NCBI GenBank assembly: GCA_964247055.1
Contig: OZ176055.1
Location: 9,300,001-9,364,000 of the forward strand
DNA: 64,000 nucleotides
Direction of reading: 5' to 3'
Source of the DNA: Paragordius varius
Taxonomy: Eukaryota; Nematomorpha
Made by a program: the position numbers and the translations under genes. This document shows, piece by piece, positions 24,536 through 37,945 of this stretch (within the stretch, counting starts at the first letter, position 1; each line of letters starts with the position of its first letter). The notes under the pieces were generated by a model, which was not told the DNA's origin, did no database searches, and worked only from the letters and a program-made list of their open reading frames with translations.

Positions 24536-27500
24536 ATGAAAGAAATGGGAAATTGGATATTTCTACAACTGGAGTTGAATGAAGAAATGAAGAATTGGAT
24601 ATTTTTTCAACTGGAGTTGGATGAAGAAATGAAGAATTGGATATTTCTCCAACTGGAGTTGGATGAAGAAATGGAGAATTGGATATTTCTCCAACTGTTG
24701 GATGAAGAAAGAAGAATTGGATATTTCTCCAACTGGAGTTGGATGAAGAAAAGAAGAATTGGATATTTCTCCAACTGGAGTTGGATGAAGAAAAGAAGAA
24801 TGGGATATTTCTCCAACTGGAGTTGAATGAAGAAAAGAAGAATGGGATATTTCTCCAACTGGTGTTGGATGGAGAAAAGAAGAATTGGATATTTATACAA
24901 CTGGAGTTGGATGAAGAAATGAAGAATTGGATATTTCTCCAACTGGTGTTGGATGGAGAAAAGAAGAATTGGATATTTATACAACTGGAGTTGGATGAAG
25001 AAAAGAAGAATTGGATTTTCTCCAACTGGAGTTGGATGAAGAAAAGAAGAATTGGATAATTCTCCAACTGGAGTTGGATGAAGAAAAAAAGAATTGGATA
25101 TTTCTCCAACTGGAGTTGGATGAAGAAAAGAAGAATTGGATATTTCTCCAACTGGATTCGGAGGAAGAAATGCAGAATTGGATATTTCTCCAACTGGATT
25201 TGGAGGAAGAAATGAAGAATTGGATATTTCTCCAAATGGAGTTGGATGAAAAAATGAAGAATTGGTCTCCAACTGTAGTTGGATGAAGAAATGAAGAATT
25301 GGATATTTCTCCAACTTATTTGGATGAAGAAATGAAGAATTGGATATTTCTCCAACTGGAGTTGGATGAAGAAAAGAAGAATTGGATATTTCTCCAACTG
25401 GATTTGGAGGAAGAAATGTAGAATTGGATATTTCTCCAACTGGAGTTGGATGAAGAAATGGAGAATTGGATATTTCTCCAACTGTTGGATGAAGAAAGAA
25501 GAATTGGATATTTCTCCAACTGGAGTTGGATGAAGAAAAGAAGAATTGGATATTTCTCCAACTGGAGTTGGATGAAGAAAAGAAGAATTGGATATTTCTC
25601 CAACTGGAGTTGGATGAAGAAATGAAGAATTGGATATTTCTCCAACTGGTGTTGGATGGAGAAAAGAAGAATTGGATATTTATACAACTGGAGTTGGATG
25701 AAGAAAAGAAGAATTGGATTTTCTCCAACTGGAGTTGGATGAAGAAAAGAAGAATTGGATAATTCTCCAACTGGAGTTGGATGAAGAAAAAAAGAATTGG
25801 ATATTTCTCCAACTGGAGTTGGATGAAGAAAAGAAGAATTGGATATTTCTCCAACTGGATTCGGAGGAAGAAATGCAGAATTGGATATTTCTCCAACTGG
25901 ATTTGGAGGAAGAAATGAAGAATTGGATATTTCTCCAAATGGAGTTGGATGAAAAAATGAAGAATTGGTCTCCAACTGTAGTTGGATGAAGAAATGAAGA
26001 ATTGGATATTTCTCCAACTTATTTGGATGAAGAAATGAAGAATTGGATATTTCTCCAACTGGAGTTGGATGAAGAAATGAAGAATTGGATATTTCTCCAA
26101 CTGGAGTTGGATGGAGAAAAGAAGAATTGGATATTTATACAACTGGAGTTGGATGAAGAAAAGAAGAATTGGATTTTCTCCAACTGGAGTTGGATGAAGA
26201 AAAGAAGAATTGGATAATTCTCCAACTGGAGTTGGATGAAGAAAAAAAGAATTGGATATTTCTCCAACTGGAGTTGGATGAAGAAAAGAAGAATTGGATA
26301 TTTCTCCAACTGGATTCGGAGGAAGAAATGCAGAATTGGATATTTCTCCAACTGGATTTGGAGGAAGAAATGAAGAATTGGATATTTCTCTAAATGGAGT
26401 TGGATGAAAAAATGAAGAATTGGTCTCAAACTGGAGTTGGATGAAGAAATGAAGAATTGGATATTTCTATAACTGGAGTTGAATGAAGAAAAGAAGAATT
26501 GGAAATTTCTCCAACTGTAGTTGGATGAAGAAAAGAAGAATTGGAATTTCTCCAACTGGAGTTGGATGAAGAAAAGAAGAATTGGATATTTCTCCAACTG
26601 GAGTTGGATGAAGAAACGGAGAATTGGATATTTCTCCAACTGGAGTTGGATGAAGAAAAGAAGAATTGGATATTTCTCCAACTGGATTCGGAGGAAGAAA
26701 TGCAGAATTGGATATTTCTCCAACTGGATTTGGAGGAAGAAATGAAGAATTGGATATTTCTCCAAATGGAGTTGGATGAAAAAATGAAGAATTGGTCTCC
26801 AACTGTAGTTGGATGAAGAAATGAAGAATTGGATATTTCTCCAACTTATTTGGATGAAGAAATGAAGAATTGGATATTTCTCCAACTGGAGTTGGATGAA
26901 GAAATGAAGAATTGGATATTTCTCCAACTGGAGTTGGATGAAGAAATGAAGAATTGGATATTTCTCCAACTGGAGTTGGATGAAGAAATGCAGAATTGGA
27001 TATTTCTCCAACTGGATTTGGAGGAAGAAATGAAGAATTGGATATTTCTCCAAATGGAGTTGGATGAAAAAATGAAGAATTGGTCTCCAACTGTAGTTGG
27101 ATGAAGAAATGAAGAATTGGATATTTCTCCAACTTATTTGGATGAAGAAATGAAGAATTGGATATTTCTCCAACTGGAGTTGGATGAAGAAACGGAGAAT
27201 TGGATATTTCTCCAACTGGAGTTGGATGAAGAAAAGAAGAATTGGATATTTCTCCAACTGGATTCGGAGGAAGAAATGCAGAATTGGATATTTCTCCAAC
27301 TGGATTTGGAGGAAGAAATGAAGAATTGGATATTTCTCCAAATGGAGTTGGATGAAGAAAAGAAGAATTGGATATTTCTCCAACTGGAGTTGGATGAAGA
27401 AAAGAAGAATTGGATATTTCTCCAACTGGATTCGGAGGAAGAAATGCAGAATTGGAAATTTCTCCAACTGGATTTGGATGAAGAAATGAAGAATTGGATA

Positions 27501-30500
27501 TTTCTCTAAATGGAGTTGGATGAAAAAATGAAGAATTGGTCTCAAACTGGAGTTGGATGAAGAAATGAAGAATTGGATATTTCTATAACTGGAGTTGAAT
27601 GAAGAAAAGAAGAATTGGAAATTTCTCCAACTGTAGTTGGATGAAGAAAAGAAGAATTGGAATTTCTCCAACTGGAGTTGGATGAAGAAACGGAGAATTG
27701 AATATTTCTCCAACTGGAGTTGGATGAAGAAAAGAAGAATTGGATATTTCTCCAACTGGATTCGGAGGAAGAAATGAAGAATTGGATATTTCTCCAACTT
27801 ATTTGGATGAAGAAATGAAGAATTGGATATTTCTCCAACTTATTTGGATGAAGAAATGAAGAATTGGATATTTCTCCAACTGGAGTTGGATGAAGAAAAG
27901 AAGAATTGGATATTTCTCCAACTGGAGTTGGATGAAGAAATGAAGAATTGGATATTTCTCCAACTTATTTGGATGAAGAAATGAAGAATTGGATATTTCT
28001 CCAACTGGAGTTGGATGAAGAAATGAAGAATTGGATATTTCTCCAACTGGAGTTGGATGAAGAAATGGAGAATTGGATATTTCTCCAACTGGATTTGGAG
28101 GAAGAAATGAAGAATTGGATATTTCTCCAAATGGAGTTGGATGAAAAAATGAAGAATTGGTCTCCAACTGTAGTTGGATGAAGAAATGAAGAATTGGATA
28201 TTTCTCCAACTTATTTGGATGAAGAAATGAAGAATTGGATATTTCTCCAACTGGAGTTGGATGAAGAAATGAAGAATTGGATATTTCTCCAACTGGAGTT
28301 GGATGGAGAAAAGAAGAATTGGATATTTATACAACTGGAGTTGGATGAAGAAAAGAAGAATTGGATTTTCTCCAACTGGAGTTGGATGAAGAAAAGAAGA
28401 ATTGGATATTTCTCCAACTGGAGTTGGATGAAGAAATAAAGAATTGGATATTTCTCCAACTGGAGTTGGATGAAGAAAAGAAGAATTGGATATTTCTCCA
28501 ACTGGATTCGGAGGAAGAAATGCAGAATTGGATATTTCTCCAACTGGATTTGGAGGAAGAAATGAAGAATTGGATATTTCTCTAAATGGAGTTGGATGAA
28601 AAAATGAAGAATTGGTCTCAAACTGGAGTTGGATGAAGAAATGAAGAATTGGATATTTCTATAACTGGAGTTGAATGAAGAAAAGAAGAATTGGAAATTT
28701 CTCCAACTGTAGTTGGATGAAGAAAAGAAGAATTGGAATTTCTCCAACTGGAGTTGGATGAAGAAAAGAAGAATTGGATATTTCTCCAACTGGAGTTGGA
28801 TGAAGAAACGGAGAATTGGATATTTCTCCAACTGGAGTTGGATGAAGAAAAGAAGAATTGGATATTTCTCCAACTGGATTCGGAGGAAGAAATGCAGAAT
28901 TGGATATTTCTCCAACTGGATTTGGAGGAAGAAATGAAGAATTGGATATTTCTCTAAATGGAGTTGGATGAAAAAATGAAGAATTGGTCTCAAACTGGAG
29001 TTGGATGAAGAAATGAAGAATTGGATATTTCTATAACTGGAGTTGAATGAAGAAAAGAAGAATTGGAAATTTCTCCAACTGTAGTTGGGAAGAAAAGAAG
29101 AATTGGAATTTCTCCAACTGGAGTTGGATGAAGAAACGGAGAATTGGATATTTCTCCAACTGGAGTTGGATGAAGAAAAGAAGAATTGGATATTTCTCCA
29201 ACTGGAGTTGGATGAAGAAAAAAAGAATTGGATATTTCTCCAACTGGAGTTGGATGAAGAAAAGAAGAAATGGATATTTCTCCAACTGGAGTTGGATGAA
29301 GAAATGAAGAATTGGATATTTCTCCAACTGGATTTGGAGGAAGAAATGAAGAATTGGATATTTCTCCAAATGGAGTTGGATGAAAAAATGAAGAATTGGT
29401 CTCCAACTGTAGTTGGATGAAGAAATGAAGAATTGGATATTTCTCCAACTTATTTGGATGAAGAAATGAAGAATTGGATATTTCTCCAACTGGAGTTGGA
29501 TGAAGAAATGAAGAATTGGATATTTCTCCAACTGGAGTTGGATGGAGAAAAGAAGAATTGGATATTTATACAACTGGAGTTGGATGAAGAAAAGAAGAAT
29601 TGGATTTTCTCCAACTGGAGTTGGATGAAGAAAAGAAGAATTGGATATTTCTCCAACTGGAGTTGGATGAAGAAATAAAGAATTGGATATTTCTCCAACT
29701 GGAGTTGGATGAAGAAAAGAAGAATTGGATATTTCTCCAACTGGATTCGGAGGAAGAAATGCAGAATTGGATATTTCTCCAACTGGATTTGGAGGAAGAA
29801 ATGAAGAATTGGATATTTCTCTAAATGGAGTTGGATGAAAAAATGAAGAATTGGTCTCAAACTGGAGTTGGATGAAGAAATGAAGAATTGGATATTTCTA
29901 TAACTGGAGTTGAATGAAGAAAAGAAGAATTGGAAATTTCTCCAACTGTAGTTGGATGAAGAAAAGAAGAATTGGAATTTCTCCAACTGGAGTTGGATGA
30001 AGAAAAGAAGAATTGGATATTTCTCCAACTGGAGTTGGATGAAGAAACGGAGAATTGGATATTTCTCCAACTGGAGTTGGATGAAGAAAAGAAGAATTGG
30101 ATATTTCTCCAACTGGATTCGGAGGAAGAAATGCAGAATTGGATATTTCTCCAACTGGATTTGGAGGAAGAAATGAAGAATTGGATATTTCTCTAAATGG
30201 AGTTGGATGAAAAAATGAAGAATTGGTCTCAAACTGGAGTTGGATGAAGAAATGAAGAATTGGATATTTCTATAACTGGAGTTGAATGAAGAAAAGAAGA
30301 ATTGGAAATTTCTCCAACTGTAGTTGGGAAGAAAAGAAGAATTGGAATTTCTCCAACTGGAGTTGGATGAAGAAACGGAGAATTGGATATTTCTCCAACT
30401 GGAGTTGGATGAAGAAAAGAAGAATTGGATATTTCTCCAACTGGAGTTGGATGAAGAAAAAAAGAATTGGATATTTCTCCAACTGGAGTTGGATGAAGAA

Positions 30501-33500
30501 AAGAAGAAATGGATATTTCTCCAACTGGAGTTGGATGAAGAAATGAAGAATTGGATATTTCTCCAACTGGATTTGGAGGAAGAAATGAAGAATTGGATAT
30601 TTCTCCAAATGGAGTTGGATGAAAAAATGAAGAATTGGTCTCCAACTGTAGTTGGATGAAGAAATGAAGAATTGGATATTTCTCCAACTTATTTGGATGA
30701 AGAAATGAAGAATTGGATATTTCTCCAACTGGAGTTGGATGAAGAAATGAAGAATTGGATATTTCTCCAACTGGAGTTGGATGGAGAAAAGAAGAATTGG
30801 ATATTTATACAACTGGAGTTGGATGAAGAAAAGAAGAATTGGATTTTCTCCAACTGGAGTTGGATGAAGAAAAGAAGAATTGGATATTTCTCCAACTGGA
30901 TTCGGAGGAAGAAATGCAGAATTGGATATTTCTCCAACTGGATTTGGAGGAAGAAATGAAGAATTGGATATTTCTCTAAATGGAGTTGGATGAAAAAATG
31001 AAGAATTGGTCTCAAACTGGAGTTGGATGAAGAAATGAAGAATTGGATATTTCTATAACTGGAGTTGAATGAAGAAAAGAAGAATTGGAAATTTCTCCAA
31101 CTGTAGTTGGATGAAGAAAAGAAGAATTGGAATTTCTCCAACTGGAGTTGGATGAAGAAAAGAAGAATTGGATATTTCTCCAACTGGAGTTGGATGAAGA
31201 AATAAAGAATTGGATATTTCTCCAACTGGAGTTGGATGAAGAAAAGAAGAATTGGATATTTCTCCAACTGGATTCGGAGGAAGAAATGCAGAATTGGATA
31301 TTTCTCCAACTGGATTTGGAGGAAGAAATGAAGAATTGGATATTTCTCTAAATGGAGTTGGATGAAAAAATGAAGAATTGGTCTCAAACTGGAGTTGGAT
31401 GAAGAAATGAAGAATTGGATATTTCTATAACTGGAGTTGAATGAAGAAAAGAAGAATTGGAAATTTCTCCAACTGTAGTTGGATGAAGAAAAGAAGAATT
31501 GGAATTTCTCCAACTGGAGTTGGATGAAGAAAAGAAGAATTGGATATTTCTCCAACTGGAGTTGGATGAAGAAACGGAGAATTGGATATTTCTCCAACTG
31601 GAGTTGGATGAAGAAAAGAAGAATTGGATATTTCTCCAACTGGATTCGGAGGAAGAAATGCAGAATTGGATATTTCTCCAACTGGATTTGGAGGAAGAAA
31701 TGAAGAATTGGATATTTCTCTAAATGGAGTTGGATGAAAAAATGAAGAATTGGTCTCAAACTGGAGTTGGATGAAGAAATGAAGAATTGGATATTTCTAT
31801 AACTGGAGTTGAATGAAGAAAAGAAGAATTGGAAATTTCTCCAACTGTAGTTGGATGAAGAAAAGAAGAATTGGAATTTCTCCAACTGGAGTTGGATGAA
31901 GAAACGGAGAATTGGATATTTCTCCAACTGGAGTTGGATGAAGAAAAGAAGAATTGGATATTTCTCCAACTGGAGTTGGATGAAGAAAAGAAGAATTGGA
32001 TATTTCTCCAACTGTATTTGGATGAAGAAATGGAAAAATGGATATTTCTCCAACTCTAGTTCGATGAAGAAATGAAGAATTGGATATTTCTCCAACTGGA
32101 GTTGGATGAAGAAAAGAAGAATTGGATATTTTTCCAACTGGAGTTGGATGAAGAAAAGAAGAAATGGATATTTCTCCAACTGGAGTTGGATGAAGAAATG
32201 AAGAATTGGATATTTCTCCAACTGGATTTGGAGGAAGAAATGAAGAATTGGATATTTCTCCAAATGGAGTTGGATGAAAAAATGAAGAATTGGATATTTC
32301 TCCAACTTATTTGGATGAAGAAATGAAGAATTGGATATTTCTCCAACTGGAGTTGGATGAAGAAACGAAGAATTGGATATTTCTCCAACTGGAGTTGGAT
32401 GGAGAAAAGAAGAATTGGATATTTATACAACTGGAGTTGGATGAAGAAAAGAAGAATTGGATTTTCTCCAACTGGAGTTGGATGAAGAAAAGAAGAATTG
32501 GATATTTCTCCAACTGGATTCGGAGGAAGAAATGCAGAATTGGATATTTCTCCAACTGGATTTGGAGGAAGAAATGAAGAATTGGATATTTCTCTAAATG
32601 GAGTTGGATGAAAAAATGAAGAATTGGTCTCAAACTGGAGTTGGATGAAGAAATGAAGAATTGGATATTTCTATAACTGGAGTTGAATGAAGAAAAGAAG
32701 AATTGGAAATTTCTCCAACTGTAGTTGGATGAAGAAAAGAAGAATTGGAATTTCTCCAACTGGAGTTGGATGAAGAAAAGAAGAATTGGATATTTCTCCA
32801 ACTGGAGTTGGATGAAGAAACGGAGAATTGGATATTTCTCCAACTGGAGTTGGATGAAGAAAAGAAGAATTGGATATTTCTCCAACTGGATTCGGAGGAA
32901 GAAATGCAGAATTGGATATTTCTCCAACTGGATTTGGAGGAAGAAATGAAGAATTGGATATTTCTCTAAATGGAGTTGGATGAAAAAATGAAGAATTGGT
33001 CTCAAACTGGAGTTGGATGAAGAAATGAAGAATTGGATATTTCTATAACTGGAGTTGAATGAAGAAAAGAAGAATTGGAAATTTCTCCAACTGTAGTTGG
33101 ATGAAGAAAAGAAGAATTGGAATTTCTCCAACTGGAGTTGGATGAAGAAACGGAGAATTGGATATTTCTCCAACTGGAGTTGGATGAAGAAAAGAAGAAT
33201 TGGATATTTCTCCAACTGGAGTTGGATGAAGAAAAGAAGAATTGGATATTTCTCCAACTGTATTTGGATGAAGAAATGGAAAAATGGATATTTCTCCAAC
33301 TCTAGTTCGATGAAGAAATGAAGAATTGGATATTTCTCCAACTGGAGTTGGATGAAGAAAAGAAGAATTGGATATTTCTCCAACTGAAGTTGAATGAAGA
33401 AAATAAGAATTGGATATTTATCCAACTGGAGTTGGATGAAGAAATGAAGAATTGGATATTTCTTCAACTGGAGTTGGATGAAGAAATGAAGAATTGGATA

Positions 33501-33545
33501 TTTCTCCAACTCTTGAATATTTATCCAACTCTTGTTGGATGAAAA
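24536..33545. repeat. 42-bp satellite, homogeneous core with higher-order repeats
   Basis: About 210 head-to-tail units whose consensus runs GGATATTTCTCCAACTGGAG, then TTGGATGAAGAAATGAAGAA, then TT. The plus strand is purine-rich (GAAGAA). Each unit holds CCAACT-GG-AGTTGG, a small inverted repeat. Variants (CTTATTTGG, GGATTCGGAGG, TTATACAACTGG, GGTCTCCAACTG) recur in fixed order and define longer periods: 1,239 bp (28194, 29433, 30672 start equivalent blocks), 1,246 bp (31479/32725) and 703 bp (25011/25714). Because the unit is a multiple of three and has almost no stops, five of six frames stay open for hundreds of codons, up to 592. I regard those as by-products, not genes. Confidence 0.95.
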
Positions 33546-33570
33546 AATGGATAATGGTATATTTATTTAA

Positions 33571-34480
33571 CTTAAAATAATAATTTGAACTCTCGTAAAA
33601 TTTATTAAATTATATCTAAAATTTTCGATACATGGGAGTATCTTTTTCAATGGATTAACTAAAACAAAAGAAAATAATACGATAATTAAAACAAAATTTG
33701 AAAAAATATAATTATAAATTATGATAACAAAAAAATGCAAAGTGTATGTCGATGTGTTATTGTTTTTTTCTTGGAGTGGTAAATATTTTAAAGTAATCTG
33801 TTTCTTTTAATAAACAATATATCCCAAGAGAAAAGAAAAATCCGCCCGAAAAATGTATTTGCCTGACTTATAACAATACATCCTAAAAAAACGTTATAAC
33901 AAAAAACCAATCCTCCAAATAATTTATTAAGTTTTAGACTACGCCGAGAAGCTAAAAACAAATGTACCGTCTACCACAAAAAATGTAATGATTGTCCAGC
34001 GCACTATAAGGGACAATCTAAACGCCATTTAAATATTAGAGAAAAAGAACACAATAGAAATGGTTCAGCCGTCTACGACCATTGCAAGAATGCAGGCCAC
34101 ATCTTCGCCCCAGCATCCATTATAGCACAAGTCTACAAATAATCCGACAGGTTGATTTTGGAGGCTTGTTTCATCCATTCTAATAGTATGCACCTTATCA
34201 ACAGTAAAGAAGAGAGGAAAGAACTTAACAAAGTCACAAAAGACTTCTTAAAAGAAACAGATTACTTTAAAATATTTACCACGCCAAGAAAGAAACATTA
34301 ACACATGGACATACGTTTTGCATTTTTTTGGTTCTCATTTTTAAATGTTGTTTTAATTATATCGTATTATTATTTTCTTTTGTAGTAGTTAATCCATTGA
34401 AAAAGATATTCCCATGTATCGAAAATTTTGGATATAGTTTAATTTAATAAATTTTACGAGAATTTAAATTATTATTAACA
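33571..34480 (+). mobile_element. Penelope-like retroelement fragment with inverted terminal repeats
   Basis: Arms of about 190 bp (33571-33768 and 34294-34480) are inverted copies, for example GATACATGGGAGTATCTTTT against AAAGATATTCCCATGTATC. Between them, about 33950-34230 reads like the GIY-YIG endonuclease region of Penelope-like elements: paired Cys (KKCNDCPAHY), GQSKRHLNIREKEH, then AVYDHCKNAGH and RLILEACFIHS. No reverse transcriptase was seen, so it is a broken, internally deleted copy. It sits inside the satellite. Confidence 0.75.
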
Positions 34481-34489
34481 TAAAATATT

Positions 34490-36611
34490 CGTTCTCGTTG
34501 ACAATATTATTTAACTCTTGTTTGAGGAAGAATTGGAAAACTGCACATTTCTTTAACTCTTGTTGGATGAAGATATGGAGAAAAAGATAAATCTCTAATT
34601 AGGATATTTCTCTAACTTTTTTTGGGTGAAGAAATGGTTAACCGAATATTGCTCCAACTCTTGTCGGAAGAAGAAATAGAGAAAGGAATATTTATCCAAC
34701 TCGTGTTGGCTGAAGAACGGGATATCTTTCCAATTCTTGGAAATTTATTCAACTTTTGTTGGATGAAGAAATGGAGTGGGATATTATTGCTCTTGGATAT
34801 ACAATTTTTGTTGGATAAAGAAATGGAGATCGGCATAATCGCGTTGAATGAAGAATACGACGGGATATTTCTCTTAATTATTGGAAATCTATTCAACTCT
34901 TGTTGGATGAAGAAATAAAGAACTGGATATTTCCCCAATTCTTGTTGGATGAAGAAATGGAGAAAGTATTTTTCTCAAACTCTTTGCGGATGAAAAACGT
35001 GAAAACGGGATATTTTTCCAACTCTTGGATTATTCAACTCTTGTTGTATTAAAAATGGAAAACGGAATAATTCTCCAATTCTTGTTGGAAATAAAAATGT
35101 AGAAAGGGATATTACTCCATCTCTTGTTGAATGAAGAAATGAAGCAATTATTTTTCTCAAACTCTTTGTCGGTGAAAAACGCGAAAACTCGATATTTTCC
35201 TATCTCTTAATGAAGAATTGCATATTCTTTTGGGTTTGGATGAAGAACAAGAGAAGCGGATAATTCTCCGATTCTTCGAAATCTATTCAACTCTGATGAA
35301 AAAGGGGAGAAAGGGAGATCTCCAAATCTTTGTGGATGAAGAAATTGAAATCGGCATATTTCTCCAACTCTAGTTGGATGAAGAACAGGAGAACTTGATA
35401 TTTCTTCACTCCAACTCTTTTTGAATGAAGAAATGGAAAACGGCATATTACCCAAACTCTGGTTGAATGAAAAAATGGATACAGAGATTTTTTGCAAATT
35501 TTGTTGATGAAGAAATGGAGAACGGGATATTTTTTAATTCTTATTGAATGAAGAAGGTAACCGTATATTTCCCCAACTCTTTGTGAATAAAAAAAGGAAA
35601 TATCTCCAACACTTGAATATTTATCAACTTTTAACGGGATGAAGAAATGCAAAACGGCCTATTTCTCCAACTCTTGTTCGATGAAAAAATGGAGAAAGTA
35701 TTTTCTTAAACTCTTTGTAGATGAAAAGCGTGAAAATGCCATACTTTTCTAACTCTTAATGCAGAACAGGATATCTCTCTAACATTTGTTGTAAGAATAA
35801 ATGGAAAAAGGGATATTTCTACGCGTTGGATGAAGAACAAGAGAACGAGATATTTCTGCAATTCTTGGAAATCTATTCAACTCTTGTTGGATGAAAAAAG
35901 GCAGAAAGCGATATCTCATTAACTCTTGTTGGATAAAAAAATGAAAAACTGTCCAATTCTCTGTTAGATAAAGATGTGGAGAAAGGGATATTTCTCCTAC
36001 TTTTGGATTTAATGGGAAACCCGATGTTTCTTAAAACTTGGGGTACATAGAGAACGGGAGAACGGATTTTTTATCCAGCTCTTGTTATTCACTATAGTTA
36101 AATGAAGATATAGAGAATGGGATATATCTCCAACTCTTGAATATTTCTCCCACCTTTGTTGAGTGAAAAAATGGACGGGATACTTCCACAACTCTAGTTG
36201 ATGAAAAAGTGGAGAAAGGGATTCAACTTTTTTTGGACGAAAAAAAGGACAAAGGGATATATTGGACATTTATCCAACTTTTGTTGGATGAAGAAAACGA
36301 CATATTTCTCAAACTCTTGTTGGATAAAAAAATGGAGAAAAGGATATCTTCTGTGGATGAAAAAGGGAAAAAGGGATATTTACCCGAATCATGTTGGATG
36401 AAGAAATGGAGAAAGTATTTTTCTCTAACTCTTTGTGGATGAAAAACGTGAAAATGGGATATTTTTCCATGGATCCAACTCTTGGAGGATGAACAAAGTT
36501 AGAACGGGATATTTATCCAACTCTTGGATATTTCTCCGACTTTTATTGGATAAAGGATTGGAGAAGCGGCTTCCGACTCCTGGATTTCACCAAATCTTGT
36601 TGAATGTAATA
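34490..36611. repeat. Degenerate flank of the 42-bp satellite
   Basis: The same unit in worn form (GGATATTTCTCCAACTCTTG, TTGGATGAAGAAATGGAGAA), with many substitutions and unit-length changes. AACTCTTGTTGG replaces the AACTGGAGTTGG of the core. No higher-order copies were seen. Confidence 0.88.
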
Positions 36612-37186
36612 AACCATTTGCACTTAAATAGGTCTTTGAACATATTAAGTTGGTCCTTGAACACTTTAAGTAGGTCCTTTGACTTTTTTGTTTTTAAGTT
36701 TTATCAATCGAATCGTATATAATTCATCTATTTTATTGTTTTTACCTATTTTCTACAATTAAAATAAATAAATCAATATCAACTTTTGATCATCCATAAA
36801 CCATATATCTTTATTAATTTCTTAAAATTTGGATTATAAGATTTTACACGTAACTAAAAAAAATACATGTTTTTTGGATTATTATTAAAATTTTTCTTTT
36901 AAAACATTTAAAAGTAGTTAATTAAAAAAATTAATTTGAAACAAAAAAATGGTTTTTCAATAATTTTTAAATGAATAAATATATAATAAATAAATAATAT
37001 TAGGTTAAAAAATAAGAAAATAAAAAAATGGCAATAATTAAGGTTAAATTAAATCTTAAAAACTTTTAAACTTGAAATGTTCAATGATTCAAGTGTTCAA
37101 GGTCCAACTTGAAGTGTTCAAGGACCAACTTGAAATGTTCAAGAACCAATATGAAGTTCAATTACCTCTTGAAGTGCAAATGGTAT
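36612..37186. mobile_element. TIR family C element, inserted in the degenerate satellite
   Basis: 575 bp with ends ACCATTTGCACTT / AAGTGCAAATGGT, and 21-bp subterminal repeats of the TTAAGTTGGTCCTTGAACAC type on both sides in inverted orientation. Satellite-like units lie on both flanks, so the element entered an existing array. Confidence 0.8.
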
Positions 37187-37715
37187 AATGGAGAAGGGGA
37201 TATTTTTCTAAATGAACATTTCTCCGAATCTTGGTAGATGAAGTATTGGAGAACGGGATATTTCTCCATATTTCTCTGGACTCTTGTAGGTTGTAAGACT
37301 GGAAAACAGAATATTTTGCAGAATCTTGGCGGATGAAAGAATGGAGACCAGAATATTTCACGAAATCTTGAATATTTTTTGGAGGATGAAGGATTGGAGA
37401 AATGGATATTTCTCCAACTCTTATTTTTGCCTTACTCTTGTTGGAAATATAGAAAAACGGAACTCGAAATTTTCAATATTTTTTAGAAACTTGGTGGATA
37501 AATGTATGGAGAAGGGGATACAACTTGACGTGGATGAAGTATTGTAGAACGGACTCTCTAAATCTTGGTCGATGGGATTTAAAAACGGCATATTTCCCAA
37601 AATCCTGGATATTTCTTTGACTCTTGTTGGATGAAAGAATGGAAAACAGAACATTTCCCCAAATCTAAAATATTTTTCCTACTCCTAGTGGATGAAAGAA
37701 TGGAGAACGGGATAG
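37187..37715. repeat. Degenerate satellite continued beyond the family C element
   Basis: GATGAAGTATTGGAGAACGG and GATATTTCTCC units, more diverged again. Ends near 37715. Confidence 0.8.
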
Positions 37716-37807
37716 TCATAAAATTTGTAATGACTTTCTCATATCTTTCGTAAGGCCGAAAACCAAAAGCACCCCGATTTTACATTATCAGATATATATA
37801 TATATAC

Positions 37808-37945
37808 CGTTTCCCAATCTATCGAAGCGTTTTCCCAGTCAATCGAAACGTTTTCCTTAACAATCGAAATAATTTACCAGTCCAAAACATTTTCCCCAAT
37901 CATAACATTATTCCATTCAATACAAACGGTTTTATTTTCAATTAT
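37808..37945. repeat. Degenerate minisatellite, unit about 21 bp
   Basis: About six units of the form CGTTTTCCCAGTCAATCGAA, decaying to the right. A short (TA)n tract precedes it. Confidence 0.6.

Noticed and set aside
24462-33509. Very long open frames on both strands (up to 592 codons) as repeat-protein genes
   Set aside because: They follow directly from a stop-poor 42-bp unit whose length is a multiple of three. Both strands are equally open, and there is no unique domain, splice structure or start context.
24536-33545. CRISPR array
   Set aside because: Units are contiguous and directly joined, with no unique spacers; the surroundings are eukaryotic.
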